A DNA stretch of 64,000 nt from Siphonodentalium dalli (lineage: Eukaryota > Mollusca > Scaphopoda > Gadilida > Siphonodentaliidae), in NCBI GenBank assembly GCA_032622095.1, contig CP136069.1, positions 80,496,958-80,560,957 on the forward strand, given 5' to 3'. Under the pieces are notes generated by a model that made no database searches, was not told the origin of the DNA, and saw nothing but the letters and a program-made list of their open reading frames with translations. A program made the position numbers and the translations under genes. How positions within the stretch are numbered: the first letter of the stretch is position 1; every line of letters starts with the position of its first letter. This document shows positions 1 to 9,519 of this stretch, piece after piece.

Positions 1-1203
1 TAATGTTGCTTGTATTCTTGAGACTGACTTATTGTGTGGGCGTCTAAATCCATATACATGCATTTATAGACTATTTTGATCAGTTCATTAGTGTGATTAA
101 GATCAACCCCTTGCTATCTCATTTAATAACTGAAATATTTGTCATTGATTATATTATATTTCAAGTCATAGTTTATGATAACACACCCCTAACCTGTATA
201 GAGAGGGTCATTTGGTTTAATTGCTTTAAAATATTAACAAAATTAACCCACCCATTCCATAGACATACAGTATGCTATCCAATGTAATGAATTTAATATC
301 TTCAATCTCATATCCCACCTCTAGTTATCTCATAATTATGCATTAAAGTATGTTATATCCAATCATTATCAATCATATTTTACTCAATTTTTTTAATATC
401 TTTAACTATTATGTATGGTTCTTCTGTCTGACTATGGACTGAGCTCTATAAGACTATATATATTTTAAACTGACTTAATAGGTTGGAATCAAATGCCATA
501 TCCATGTTCATATGGAAGGTGCCCAATAAGGCTTATGCCACTCTTGAACTTAAAGGTACTCAATCCGATTTGATGGTCCCCATATCATCAGATTCCAACA
601 ACAATTCCGCTTCAGTTATCAGAATCGATTAATTGCCCAAAAATAATGCTAACCACAGTCCACTATAGTATAAAATTGCCCAAAACCTGTTATTTATCAA
701 CATTTTGTACAATGAAATTTTGCTGCTTTGTCATATATCTGACACAAAAAAGCCACTTGATTTTAGAGTTATCCATCTTCATCGACTTTCATACGGCCAC
801 TAAATATTCCAGGTGGTTAAAGATAATGGATTTAAGAAATTGATATCTGCTTACTCTGAATTTAATGAATGGGTTCCTCGATTTGAATAAAATATTTGTT
901 ACCCCCCGAAGCCAAATAAATAGTAACTGAGGGGTGCTTAATCGGATTGAGTAGCTTTAATAGTAAGGTGTGAATTGTTGAAAAGGTTGGTGTAAGGATT
1001 TATGAAAATAGCTAATCGTTATCGCCAAGGTATGGGTTAAACATCTGCTGATCGTGATCAGCCTCTCGTTCAAATTTATTGATTATAATAATGTGATACA
1101 TTGATGGAAAGAGCTCTTAGAGCTGTTGATCAATACTGATATCTACAAACTTCCGATTGTCAATAAAAGATTGCTTAATTTCTGATATTCTCTCTATTTG
1201 TAG
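1..1203. other. Intron or upstream DNA of the transporter gene
   Basis: No coding exon is recognisable here. The sequence is AT-rich. The stretch just before 1204 has a pyrimidine-rich tract followed by TTGTAG, which is the acceptor of the first transporter exon in the window. The exon for the preceding Kazal-like cysteine-rich part of the transporter would be expected further upstream and was not found, so the window opens inside an intron. Confidence 0.5.
1070..1124. repeat. Fragment of the 207-bp palindromic TTAA MITE
   Basis: This segment matches about one arm and the centre (GAGCTCTTAGAGCT) of the near-perfect palindrome at 11142-11348. It is a truncated copy without the CCCTTTCAGTG end. 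Confidence 0.6.
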
Positions 1204-1391
1204 AACTATACTGGTTGTGCGTGTATCTCTGGTGAAATGATGTCAGAGGGGGTGGTACTCTATCATCCGTTGGCTACGAGCGGGCCTTGTAAATCAACGT
1301 GTGAGAAGCTCCTCCCATTCCTCATAATTCTCGTTCTCATGACATTTTGTGGTGCTGGGACTAACATGCCACTTCTCATGGTCACTCTCAG
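1204..1391 (+). CDS. SLCO-like: Organic anion transporter (OATP/SLCO), exon a: loop cysteines and TM10
   Basis: OATPs are 12-TM plasma-membrane carriers for organic anions such as bile salts, steroid conjugates and eicosanoids. This 188-bp exon (acceptor TTTGTAG before 1204, donor GTAAGT at 1392) starts in phase 0 and encodes 62 residues plus two bases. It begins with the end of the large extracellular loop (C-A-C at residues 5-7, then G-P-C and T-C at residues 27-33, the usual paired cysteines), followed by a hydrophobic segment from KLLPFLIILVLMTF to the end that fits TM10 and closes with the conserved LR before the intron. The last two bases join with A of the next exon to give Arg. Upstream exons lie outside the window. 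Family assignment is by motif recall and is strong; the paralogue cannot be named. Confidence 0.88.
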
Positions 1392-1527
1392 GTAAGTTGT
1401 TACAAATATTAGGAATATTTACCCAAAAAATGCAATGCCAACATTTTTAAGGTGTTTTTTTTAAGGTAGTGTAGATGGGTATAACTATTTTCATACCTAA
1501 GCCAATTGATAAAAAAGTCAAAAGATA

Positions 1528-1718
1528 CAGTAATGTCCTAAATGACCAACCCCTAAACCACAGCAGAATTATAGGAAATTTTTCAGGATTTAGTCGGAAA
1601 TAAGGCTTGTTGCCATTCATTGGAAAGCTCTCACAACAAGCCACATTTCAAACTAAATCCTGAAAAATTTCCCATAATTCTGCTGTGGTTAAAGGGTCAT
1701 ATACTTCGGGCATTAATG
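1528..1718. mobile_element. Tc1/mariner-like fold-back MITE, copy 1
   Basis: A diverged copy of the fold-back family that starts TA-CAGTAATG and has mirror arms (TTCAGGATTTAGTC / GACTAAATCCTGAA type). It lies in the intron after the first transporter exon. The 3' end is mutated (CATTAATGTA). Confidence 0.75.
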
Positions 1719-2425
1719 TACTGTTAGTTCTGAATTAGTCTTTATCCTATGGTTTCGGGAATGTTTGTACCCAGGCTCTCAAAATGGTAATTTTTTTACC
1801 AAGATTCACTCAAATATTATTTATTTTATGTGATTTCAAAGTTGTCATTTGGTTTATGAATTTCGAGACAATGGTTGCATTGAAATTGACAGATATGTGT
1901 TGATTTTTTGCAGTTGATGTTGGCAAAACAACATTTTGTGTCTAATTTCCTGACACTCCTGGAGGCTGTCATTGTTATTGTCACCTGTTCTATAAAAGAA
2001 ACTTGTCCAGCCTAGGTAAACAAAAATGCCAGTTTCAGTGAACCTTATTTAAATTCTGTTTTGTAAACTTAGCTAAATTAAAAAATTCACGAAACCATTC
2101 AGTGCTGCTAGCAGCTGTTAAAGCAATTGTGCACACTTATTTAAAAAATGACACTATTTTGTTTTTTAATACAAATCGAATTTTTTGGAACCTAAAAACC
2201 AATAAGTTCTAGAAATAATATAAGTTACGGTTTTGTGATTTTCGTGGGGATTCACGTAGCATTCAATTTAGTTTAGGTTTTGGAAAAAAATTCTTCTGCT
2301 CAAAACAGGTCACATCATTTTTACTATGAATTATCTCCTGAGAAACTGAAAAATCAATTACTCATTAATGATTGAGTGAATTCTCAGTGATTTGTGTGAA
2401 CGAAGAATGAATTCTCATATTTTAG

Positions 2426-2490
2426 ATCTGTACGAGAGGAAGAACGGGCGTTTGGTCTCGGGATGCAGTTTGTTATCCTCAGATTATTTG
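2426..2490 (+). CDS. SLCO-like: OATP/SLCO exon b: start of TM11 region
   Basis: A 65-bp exon between acceptor TTTTAG and donor GTGAGT. One base completes the Arg codon from exon a, then 21 codons, then one base (G). The product reads SVREEERAFGLGMQFVILRLF, which carries the family's typical cytoplasmic signature of Arg/Glu followed by A-x-G-x-G/M-Q and R-x-x-G entering TM11. The intron phases at both ends (2 and 1) fit exons a and c exactly. Confidence 0.88.
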
Positions 2491-2829
2491 GTGAGTAATT
2501 TCCCTTCAGTGTTTAAAATTTAAAAATTAATCAAATTGTATTGTTATAAATTATAGAGTTTCACTTTGCAGATAGTTATTACGCACCCGCTATTGCAAAT
2601 CATATATATTCAATGGTATCACCACCATTAAATACATATTACAACTTCCCGCACATTGAATACAAGTCAGATCTGCTGTCATTGACATTGTTGCCAAGAG
2701 AAACAACAGTTAACTTTCTGTTTGTGATGATGTCTGATTAATTCTATCACAATATTAATGAACTCACAGTCAAGGTTTATTTGATACAAGGTTGTGAATA
2801 TTTAATGATGGATTATCTCTTCTTATATA

Positions 2830-2950
2830 CAGTAATGCTCCGAGAGCTTTCCGATGAATGGCAATTAACAAGCCATATTTCCAACTAAATCCTGAAAAGT
2901 TACCCATAATTCTGCTGTGGTTAAGAAGTCAATTACTTAGAGCATTACTG
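2830..2950. mobile_element. Fold-back MITE, copy 2 (one arm lost)
   Basis: TA-flanked. It keeps the first 10 bases of the left end, then jumps to the centre (GAGAGCTTTCCGATG) and runs through the complete right arm to CATTACTG-TA. The left arm is deleted, so it can no longer form the long hairpin. It lies in the intron between transporter exons b and c. Confidence 0.8.
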
Positions 2951-3172
2951 TATGTTTCATATAGTTTCCAGGGTATAAATAAGTCAGACACCAAAGACAA
3001 ACACTTATCTGAATATTTTCCACCTTTTGAATTGGAACCAGTCTGCACTTGTATTATCTGTTTGCCTGTCTGTCGTCAGCTTATATTTCCTGAACATCCC
3101 TCCAGATGAATAATAGACCAATATGCTTTTGTAGCTGAATGGGAGTATCCATATAATAAAGAAGGGGATCTT

Positions 3173-3420
3173 CTGCCTATTTTGACAGGAATATTGTTGT
3201 TATTTTCAGCATTCAGTTATGCCCTAAATAATCGACTCCTTAACCACAGCAGAATTATGGGTAATTTTTCGGTGAGAGCTTTCCGATGAATGGCAACAAG
3301 CCATATTTCCGACTAAATCCTGAAAAAGTTACCCATAATTCTGCTGTGGTTAAGGAGGCGATTATTGAGGGCATTACTGTACATACCTGCCCCTGTCGTG
3401 TTCAGAAACATCGATCATCA
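3173..3420 (+). pseudogene. Duplicated start of OATP exon c, split by a MITE
   Basis: The segment just before 3214 (CTATTTTGACAGGAAT...TTTTCAGCA) repeats the polypyrimidine tract and acceptor of the real exon c at 3470-3509, and the sequence after 3379 (CATACCTGCCCCTGTCGTG) resembles the first codons of that exon. A fold-back MITE (3214-3379) sits at the TA of the third and fourth codon positions. The relic therefore has an intact-looking acceptor but a broken, frameshifted exon body. It is a partial tandem duplication of about 90 bp of exon/intron, later hit by a transposon. Confidence 0.65.
3214..3379. mobile_element. Fold-back MITE, copy 3, inside the exon relic
   Basis: Left end CAGTTATGCCC, right end GCATTACTG-TA. 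About 50 bp are missing around the centre of the left arm. It interrupts a duplicated piece of the transporter exon. Confidence 0.78.
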
Positions 3421-3506
3421 TCTGTCAGTTCCCATACATTTAGAGTTACTTCTCTTTGTTCATCTGGTTCCGCCTATTTTGACAGGAATCTTATTGTTAT
3501 TTTCAG

Positions 3507-3635
3507 CATACATTCCTGCCCCTATCATCTTCGGAAACATCATCGATCTGTCATGTCTACTATGGAAGAAGAAGTGTGAATCACACGGATCCTGCTTGCT
3601 CTACGACAGACTTCAGTTCAGATTCACTTATATCG
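3507..3635 (+). CDS. SLCO-like: OATP/SLCO exon c: TM11 end and last extracellular loop
   Basis: A 129-bp exon with acceptor TTTTCAG and donor GTAAGT at 3636. The first two bases complete a Gly-Ala junction (G+CA), then 42 codons, then one base. The product, starting AYIPAPIIFGNIIDLSC and ending FRFTYI, contains the OATP hallmark IP-x-P-I-x-F-G-x-x-I-D-x-x-C-L-L-W, then C-x-x-x-G-x-C-x-x-Y-D, the conserved cysteines and aromatic residues of the last outer loop. The donor is the first unit of a 38-bp tandem array, so 17 further exon-end/donor copies follow immediately; see that entry. Using the first donor joins in frame to the exon at 6105. Confidence 0.9.
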
Positions 3636-4303
3636 GTAAGTCAAAAATCTATCATTCAGATTCACTTATATCGGTAAGTCAAAAATCTATCATTCAAATT
3701 CACTTATATCGGGAAGTCAAAAATCTATCATTCAAATTCACTTATATCGGTAAGTCAAAAATCTATCTATCAAATTCACTTATATCGGTAAGTCAAAATC
3801 TATCATTCAGATTCACTTATATCGGGAAGTCAAAAATCTATCAGTCAGATTCACTTATATCGGTAAGTCAAAAATCTATCTATCAAATTCACTTATATCG
3901 GTAAGTCAAAAATCTATCATTCAGATTCACTTATATCGGGAAGTCAAAAATCTATCATTCAGATTCACTTATATCGGGAAGTCAAAAATCTATCATTCAA
4001 ATTCACTAATATCGGTAAGTCAAAAATCTATCATTCAAATTCACTTATATCGGGAAGTCAAAAATCTATCATTCAAATTCACTTATATCGGGAAGTCAAA
4101 AATCTATCATTCAAATTCACTTATATCGGGAAGTCAAAAATCTATCTTTCAAATTCACTAATATCGGTAAGTCAAAAATCTATCATTTAGATTCACTTAT
4201 ATCGGTAAGTCAAAAATCTATCATTCAAATTCACTTATATTGAGAAGTCAAAAATCTATCATTCAAATTCACTTATATCGGGAAGTCAAAATCTATCATT
4301 CAT
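3621..4303 (+). repeat. 38-bp minisatellite made of an exon/5' splice-site junction, 18 copies
   Basis: Each unit is the last 15 bases of OATP exon c (GATTCACTTATATCG) plus the donor and 23 bases of intron (GTAAGTCAAAAATC...). Eighteen units can be counted, most 38 bp, two 37 bp. Nine keep CG-GTAAGT (units 1, 2, 4, 5, 7, 8, 11, 15, 16); eight have CGGGAAGT and one TGAGAAGT, which destroy the GT. Unit 1 carries the expected donor. Unit 4 (donor at 3750) is also intact and in frame: using it would add 38 residues. The frame stays open only to 3904. Confidence 0.93.
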
Positions 4304-4903
4304 ATCATTTCATATCTTCCCAACCAGCATTAATGCCTCACAGAAAATTCTTTTGTCATTTTCTGAATTTGTTTGGCTATTCTTTTGAGAAACTTGGGCC
4401 AAATCAAAAAAAAAATTGAAAATATATGGGATCATTCAGAAAACCAAAACAAAAACAAAACACACGTGCAAAAATAAATGATTAATATCGAGAAGGGACT
4501 AAAGTGACAAAAACTATAAAATAGGTCTATTCGGTAATGCATATCAGCATAAATGAGCACTGAACAACCTACACGATCTTATTTCGAAACCATAAAACAG
4601 TGAAGTATTCAGTTGATGAAGAAATCACAGTGTTCTAGGGACTAATCATCATGGGTTTATTGAATGGAATAAGGGTAGGATCATGTAATAAATTGTTATT
4701 CACATACGGGCAAGCAACTGCTGATTACCAGTTAATATATTACGGGTTTCATGGAGATCTGATGATAATCCGTGGGGTGATTATAGCCTCGAAAGTTTTT
4801 GTTCCGCCAAATGAATTATTTTTTTCAAAAAAAGAAAATTGCCATTGGCCAATTTGGCCACCAACACTGTGAACCTGTTCCCAACATAAATTGCAATTGC
4901 AAC

Positions 4904-5288
4904 AAGCCTGGATATAGTGTGTCAATATATCCACAGCGGGCTAGCATAATTAAATTCACCCTCCGGGGACCTCATTCGTCTTAGGCCTCAATTGCTATGG
5001 GAGACCTAGGATCAGATTGAAGTTCCACAGTTGAAGTTGGTGATTTTAGTCATTAGTCACATCAATTATGCATTTTTTCTTCTGAAAATTAAGCGATGTA
5101 GAAACTGAACGGAAGGGGAAAATGTAACTAAAACAATGTTAATTTGGAACTATAGATACTTCCCAGAATATGAGGCCTAAGCAGAATGAGGTCGCCAGAG
5201 GGTGAATTTGCCAATGTGCGGGGTATCATCACTAAATTCACCATCCGGTTCCTCATTCTGCAAATGTCAGACACACTATATCTAGGTT
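4904..5288. mobile_element. MITE-like element with AAGCCTG ends, copy 1
   Basis: Ends AAGCCTGGATATAGTGTGTC and its inverted partner GACACACTATATCTAGG. Inside, blocks such as GAGGTC-CCAGAGGGTGAATTTG occur in both orientations. Related elements lie at 8504, 13772, 14916, 16871 and 48795. Confidence 0.65.
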
Positions 5289-5369
5289 TTATATCGCATA
5301 TCTTGGATTAGGCAGTTGTGGTATTTCTCCAGTTTCATAAATTGTACTTGAATATTTTTATATAAAAAA

Positions 5370-5526
5370 ATGCTCTAAATAATCGACTCCTTAACCAAAG
5401 TATAATTATGGGTAATTTATCAGGATTTAGTCAGAAATAACAAGCCATTCATGAATGGCAACAAGCCATATTTCCGACTAAATCCTGCTGTGGTTATAAA
5501 GGAGTTGATTATTTAGAGCATTACTG
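5370..5526. mobile_element. Fold-back MITE, copy 4 (degenerate)
   Basis: Left arm TGCTCTAAATAATCGACTCC, right arm ending AGAGCATTACTG-TA. The arms are shortened and the left CAGT is lost in an A-run. Confidence 0.65.
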
Positions 5527-5655
5527 TACCTTGGATGGTCATTAGGTTATTAATCAAATTACAAGTGCAATGCTTGTAGGCTATAATATATTATCAGTTT
5601 AGATAAGGCTTCTAAGATAGGAGAATGTAGTTTACTACATGATCTGAATAGACCT

Positions 5656-5875
5656 AACCCTTTCATGACGGGAGCTGTACTGGTGCAGCATTAAATATCC
5701 TGATCCAGTGCATTCTCTTATATCTGCAAGTCTCCCATTGGGAGCCTCGCATATATATGAGAATGCATTGCCTTACTATGACAGGGTAAATGTTGTTAGG
5801 CCAATGTATTCTCTTATATATGCGAGGCTCCATATGGAAGACTTGCACATATAAGAGAATTCATTGGCACAGGGG
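5656..5875. mobile_element. TTAA-type hairpin MITE relic (CCCTTTCATGA ends)
   Basis: It starts CCCTTTCATGACGGGAGCT after CTAA and contains two imperfect hairpins of the GCATTCTCTTATAT type that fill the 7.5-kb, 9.1-kb, 40.7-kb and 60-kb elements. It is a diverged, probably truncated relative; the mirror end AGCTCCCATCATGAAAGGG is seen on the fragment near 16680. Confidence 0.55.
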
Positions 5876-6104
5876 GTTCTCGCAAAATATCAGGAAGCTC
5901 CAGTCATGGAAAGGGAGATCAAATGCACATGCATGATTATTTGGGACCATTTGCATGGTCCTGAGAAACGTGTGTTTGACAGAGCAGGAAAGACAGATCC
6001 AAACATATAATATAATTTGATTTGTATCGATCCAGCGCCACTTCAAACTGGACTGCATTGTGACTCAATTGACATTTTCATGATTTTTTTGTTTTGGTTT
6101 TTAG

Positions 6105-6208
6105 GTTTGTCGACAGGGTTGATTCTGATTGGTGGCGTCCTCTTCCTCATCGTGTGGACGCTTATACAGAGGAGGTATAAAAAGGATAAATTAGCTGCCT
6201 CCATGAAA
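6105..6208 (+). CDS. SLCO-like: OATP/SLCO exon d: TM12 and start of the cytoplasmic tail
   Basis: A 104-bp exon (acceptor TTTTTAG; donor GTATGT at 6209). Two bases complete Gly with exon c, then 34 codons ending in phase 0. It encodes LSTGLILIGGVLFLIVW, a single hydrophobic helix fitting TM12, followed by the basic stop-transfer stretch QRRYKKDK. If the donor were read through, the frame would stop two codons later (Val-Cys-stop), so splicing to 7217 is needed for the long tail. Confidence 0.88.
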
Positions 6209-6512
6209 GTATGTTAAATAAGACTATAGCTGCCTCTATGAGGGTATCAGTACTAATAAATGCTATACCGATATGTTGTAAACAACTTGGTGGCATTTCT
6301 AACCAACGTTCACTTAGTAGGAGCTCCCTTGTGTTATTTATGATTGGTACAAGAACAAAATTTGTCTATGATATAATATGATTTCTGTTTATTGCGGTTT
6401 TAATGGATGTGACTATTTTAACAGCAATAACCACCACCAAAGCTTACAGTGTCTTTAAAGTATTGAAACACATATGTACTGGTTTAATTGACCAGATCAT
6501 TGACCAATTCGA

Positions 6513-6770
6513 GGGGCGCCTGTGGCGCATAAGATTCTTGTCATTATTATATATGTGGGCAGTAGCCTATTTAGGGACGCCTGCGGCGCATAAGATACTA
6601 TGGGTGGCGGGATGGGGTGGTGGGCGGGCTTATAGCAGCTATGTGCTCGATTAACCATTTGTATACTAAACTCAATACTCTAATGATCGAGGGGCGCCTG
6701 CGGCGCATAAGATTTAGGGACGCCTGCGGCGCATAAGATACTATGGGTGGCGGGATAGGGTGGTGGGCGG
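6513..6770. repeat. Intronic GC-palindrome repeat (GCGCCTGCGGCGC type)
   Basis: Four copies of a short hairpin unit, GGGCGCCTGCGGCGCATAAG or with one change, occur at about 6513, 6573, 6687 and 6716; a G-rich tail (GGTGGCGGGATGGGGTGGTG) follows the second and the fourth. It looks like a local duplication of roughly 100-170 bp in the last transporter intron and is more GC-rich than its surroundings. Confidence 0.75.
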
Positions 6771-6906
6771 GTATTTAAATATATTATTATATATATAATG
6801 CCTGTTATACCAGTAACCATCCATTCAAATTCATAAGTATTCCAGGGTTGTGTATTGACATACAAGTATGTGCATAGTGAACTTAGAAATCAATAGCCAG
6901 AAGATA

Positions 6907-7119
6907 CAGTAATGCCCTAAGTAATCAACTCTTTAACCACAGCAGAATTATGGGTAACTTTTCAGGATTTAGTCGGAAATATGGCTTGTTGCCATTCATC
7001 GGAAAGCTCTCGGGGAGAGCTTTCCGATGAATGGCAACAAGCCATATTTTCGACTAAATCCTGAAAAGTTACCCATAATTCTGCTGTGGTTAAAGAGTCG
7101 ATTACTTAGGGCATTACTG
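6907..7119. mobile_element. Fold-back MITE, copy 5 (intact, 213 bp)
   Basis: TA-CAGTAATGCCCTAAGTAA ... GGGCATTACTG-TA. Almost perfect palindrome centred on GCTCTCGGGGAGAGC. It lies 97 bp before the last transporter exon. Confidence 0.88.
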
Positions 7120-7216
7120 TAGCTCAAAACTGGTAGCTGACTGATGCTATAATAATATGACGTTGCTCAGGGGCATTGTATAAATTAATGACTTTTTTTC
7201 TTCATTCATTTCAAAG

Positions 7217-7462
7217 GTTGGTGACTTAATCAGCTCATTGGGATCTGTGCACAGAATAGAGGGTGTAGTAGAGGTCGATGGCTCCCAGGAAGACTCTGCC
7301 CTGATGGATCCAAGCCAAGAAACTGGCAACAACGCAGAAGAGAGAACAAATCTGTTCATGATATCGAATACACCAGGACAAGAGAACGAAGACATCGGTA
7401 TAAAGGGGCAAGCAAAAACCTCATTAATCCAACAATACTCAGACGACGAGTCACGATTGTGA
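7217..7462 (+). CDS. SLCO-like: OATP/SLCO last coding exon: cytoplasmic C-terminal tail
   Basis: Acceptor TTTCAAAG before 7217, phase 0 as exon d requires; 81 residues and TGA at 7460-7462. The product starts VGDLISSLGSVHRIEG and is hydrophilic, acidic and rich in Ser, Glu, Asp and Gln, as OATP tails are; tail sequences are poorly conserved in the family, so identification rests on splice phase and position. It ends in SDDESRL: Ser at -2 and Leu at 0 make a class I PDZ ligand, a feature known to control membrane placement in some mammalian OATPs. The five exons together give 732 coding bases, 243 residues. Confidence 0.8.
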   Translation, partial: VGDLISSLGSVHRIEGVVEVDGSQEDSALMDPSQETGNNAEERTNLFMISNTPGQENEDIGIKGQAKTSLIQQYSDDESRL

Positions 7463-7484
7463 TGATTTGCTTAGTGGGATTTAA

Positions 7485-7875
7485 CCCTTTACCCAACAGA
7501 AGGGCCCTGTGCCAATGCATTCTCTTATATATGCGAGTCGACCATAGGTCGCCTCGCATATATAAGAGAATGCATTGGCTTAACACATTACAAATTATAA
7601 AATTGTTAAAGAATGTAAGAAAAAATGGTAAAAAGTGTTAAAAAAAGATTTTTTTTAGGCCAATGCATTCTCTTATATATGCGAGGCGACCTATGGTCGA
7701 CTCACATATATAAGAGAATGCATTGGCACAGGGCTAACTGTAACTATCACAATGTGGTCAAGGAGCCGGTTCCAATGATATCCATATTTGTATGGTTCTA
7801 TTGAGACAGACCGAAGATATTTTAGGCTGTTGAAGCTTTAGTTGGCCGGTTTTGGCCGGTTTGTTGGGTAAAGGG
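7485..7875. mobile_element. piggyBac-like MITE in the transporter 3' UTR, copy 1
   Basis: TTAA on both sides (7481-7484 and 7876-7879), ends CCCTTTACCCAACA and TGTTGGGTAAAGGG. It contains two 69-bp near-perfect hairpins (7511-7579 and 7659-7727) that are reverse complements of each other, then a GGCCGGTTTTGGCCGG block. It begins 22 bp after the stop codon. TTAA duplication and CCC ends are typical of piggyBac-family non-autonomous elements; no transposase is present. Confidence 0.88.
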
Positions 7876-7996
7876 TTAAGAATTTTACACATCACATTGC
7901 ATGTAAGAGGAGTCTGATTTCTGCGAAAGGGTCAAAAGCATCAAGAAGCTAAATTCGCATTGCACGTCATTTCCAATTTCCAAGTTTTCGGTGTCA

Positions 7997-8002
7997 AATA
8001 AA
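7997..8002 (+). promoter_or_regulatory. Possible polyadenylation signal AATAAA
   Basis: The first AATAAA after the transporter stop codon. If used, the 3' UTR would be about 550 bp and include the whole MITE at 7485-7875. Position only; no other support. Confidence 0.3.
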
Positions 8003-9140
8003 TCAAGGATATTGTTGCTGATTTATTCTGCACTTCGGGCATCAACATCATTTGTTTGTATTATTATTTAAATGAGCTGACCATGTAGGGCGATGATCAA
8101 TCTTTCAATCAGTTTTTATCAGAGGTGAAATTCATGCGACCATAATGTTTAGCATTCGAAGAATTTCATTCTATTTCTGGTATCTTCCAGTCTATAGTCT
8201 TCCAGCCAAAGAACCGAATTACAACGCAGCACTTTTCTTGTATCTGACACTTAACACTGCACTTACAATGACTTGTAACATGTAAAAGCATTCATATCAG
8301 TGTTAGATACAGCAATCACAGATGATGCGGGTACATAAGGACCTTAATTTATCTGCAGATAAATTTATGAAAGCATCCACACATCAGCATTAGACTCAGA
8401 TGACTCGCCATGCACGCTGCATTTGAACAGTTCCCACTGATGAATATAAACACAACAGTTTAATACAAGTGATAGGAAGGGCTTTCCCAATGTTTCATGA
8501 AGTCAAGCCTGGATTTAGTGTGTCTAGCGTCACCAAATTCACCCCTGGGACCTAAGCAGAATGAGGTCCCCAGAGGGTGAATTTGGTGATTCTAGCCTGC
8601 TGTGCGGGACCTCATTTTGAAAATGTCAGACACACTAAATACAGGCTTGCACTAAGTGACTAAATTATACACATATCTTCTCTATATTACACCGAGATTC
8701 TAACAGATCGAACGTCATTCCTTGAAATTGTAGTTAGGTTTAGATCTGACAACACCAGACTTCTGCGATTGCTAGTGGTTTTTTATTTGTCACTATTGTT
8801 GTACTTGTACGTGATAAAAAAATTATTATACATATCATAAAATTGTTTAGCAATGATTAAGGCAAAATTAAGAAAATTAGGTTTGGGTGCAGCAATTGAG
8901 CCCCAGAATTTGAGCATGGGGACGTGTTACTGGAAATATTTATCCATTTTATTTTGGCCTTACCAACAAACTAGTCATTCGTGTCAGTTCGTGCAGGAAA
9001 ATGTCATGTGAATATATCTTGTTGCTCAGATTGTTAATACAGCAACAGAAGTGTGAAGTGTTGGATCTAAACCTGGTAATTGGCATTATGACTTCCAGAT
9101 ACATGACTAACCAAAGCAGAGTGCTTCCATGCTTCCTTAA
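8003..9140. other. Intergenic, no gene seen
   Basis: AT-rich DNA without recognisable exons apart from a short MITE-like element at 8504-8650. Confidence 0.5.
8504..8650. mobile_element. MITE-like element with AAGCCTG ends, copy 2 (147 bp)
   Basis: CAAGCCTGGATTTAGTGTGT ... ACACACTAAATACAGGCTTG. The centre carries CCTAAGCAGAATGAGGTCCC. It is the shortest copy with both ends and shows the family's terminal inverted repeat clearly. Confidence 0.75.
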
Positions 9141-9487
9141 CCCTTTACCCAACAGAATGGCCCTGTGCCAATGCATTCTCTTATATATGCGAGTCGACCA
9201 TAGGTCGCCTCGCATATATAAGAGAATGCATTGGCTTAACACATTAAAAATTATAAAAAAAAATTTTAGGCCAATGCATTCTCTTATATATGCGAGGCGA
9301 CCTATGGTCGACTCGCATATATAAGAGAATGCATTGGCACAGGGCATAACTATAACCATCACAATGTGGTCAATGAGCCGGTTCCAATGATATCCATATT
9401 TGTATGGTTTTATTGAGACAGACCCAAGATATTTTAGGCTGTTGAAGCTTTATTTGGCCGGTTTTGGCCGGTTTGTTGGGTAAAGGG
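9141..9487. mobile_element. piggyBac-like MITE, copy 2
   Basis: TTAA flanks, CCCTTTACCCAACA ends, both hairpins present; a spacer deletion between the hairpins makes it about 45 bp shorter than the other copies. Confidence 0.88.
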
Positions 9488-9519
9488 TTAAGAGTATAAT
9501 TTATATCTGTATACAATGG

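Larger units (their letters stand above)
4304..6104. other. Remainder of the transporter intron, repeat-filled
   Basis: Between the minisatellite and the exon at 6105 no exon is recognised. The intron holds a MITE-like element (4904-5288), a worn fold-back MITE (5370-5526) and a hairpin MITE relic (5656-5875). It ends with a pyrimidine-rich acceptor, TTTTGGTTTTTAG. Confidence 0.6.

Noticed and set aside
646-843. Small open frame as an upstream transporter exon
   Set aside because: No cysteine pattern of the Kazal-like loop and no suitable splice sites in phase.
3365-3904. A single 179-residue protein gene
   Set aside because: Only the part from 3507 to 3635 is the transporter exon. The rest is upstream intron/relic and the translated minisatellite.
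3621-4303. CRISPR array
   Set aside because: Uninterrupted tandem units without spacers, in an animal gene.
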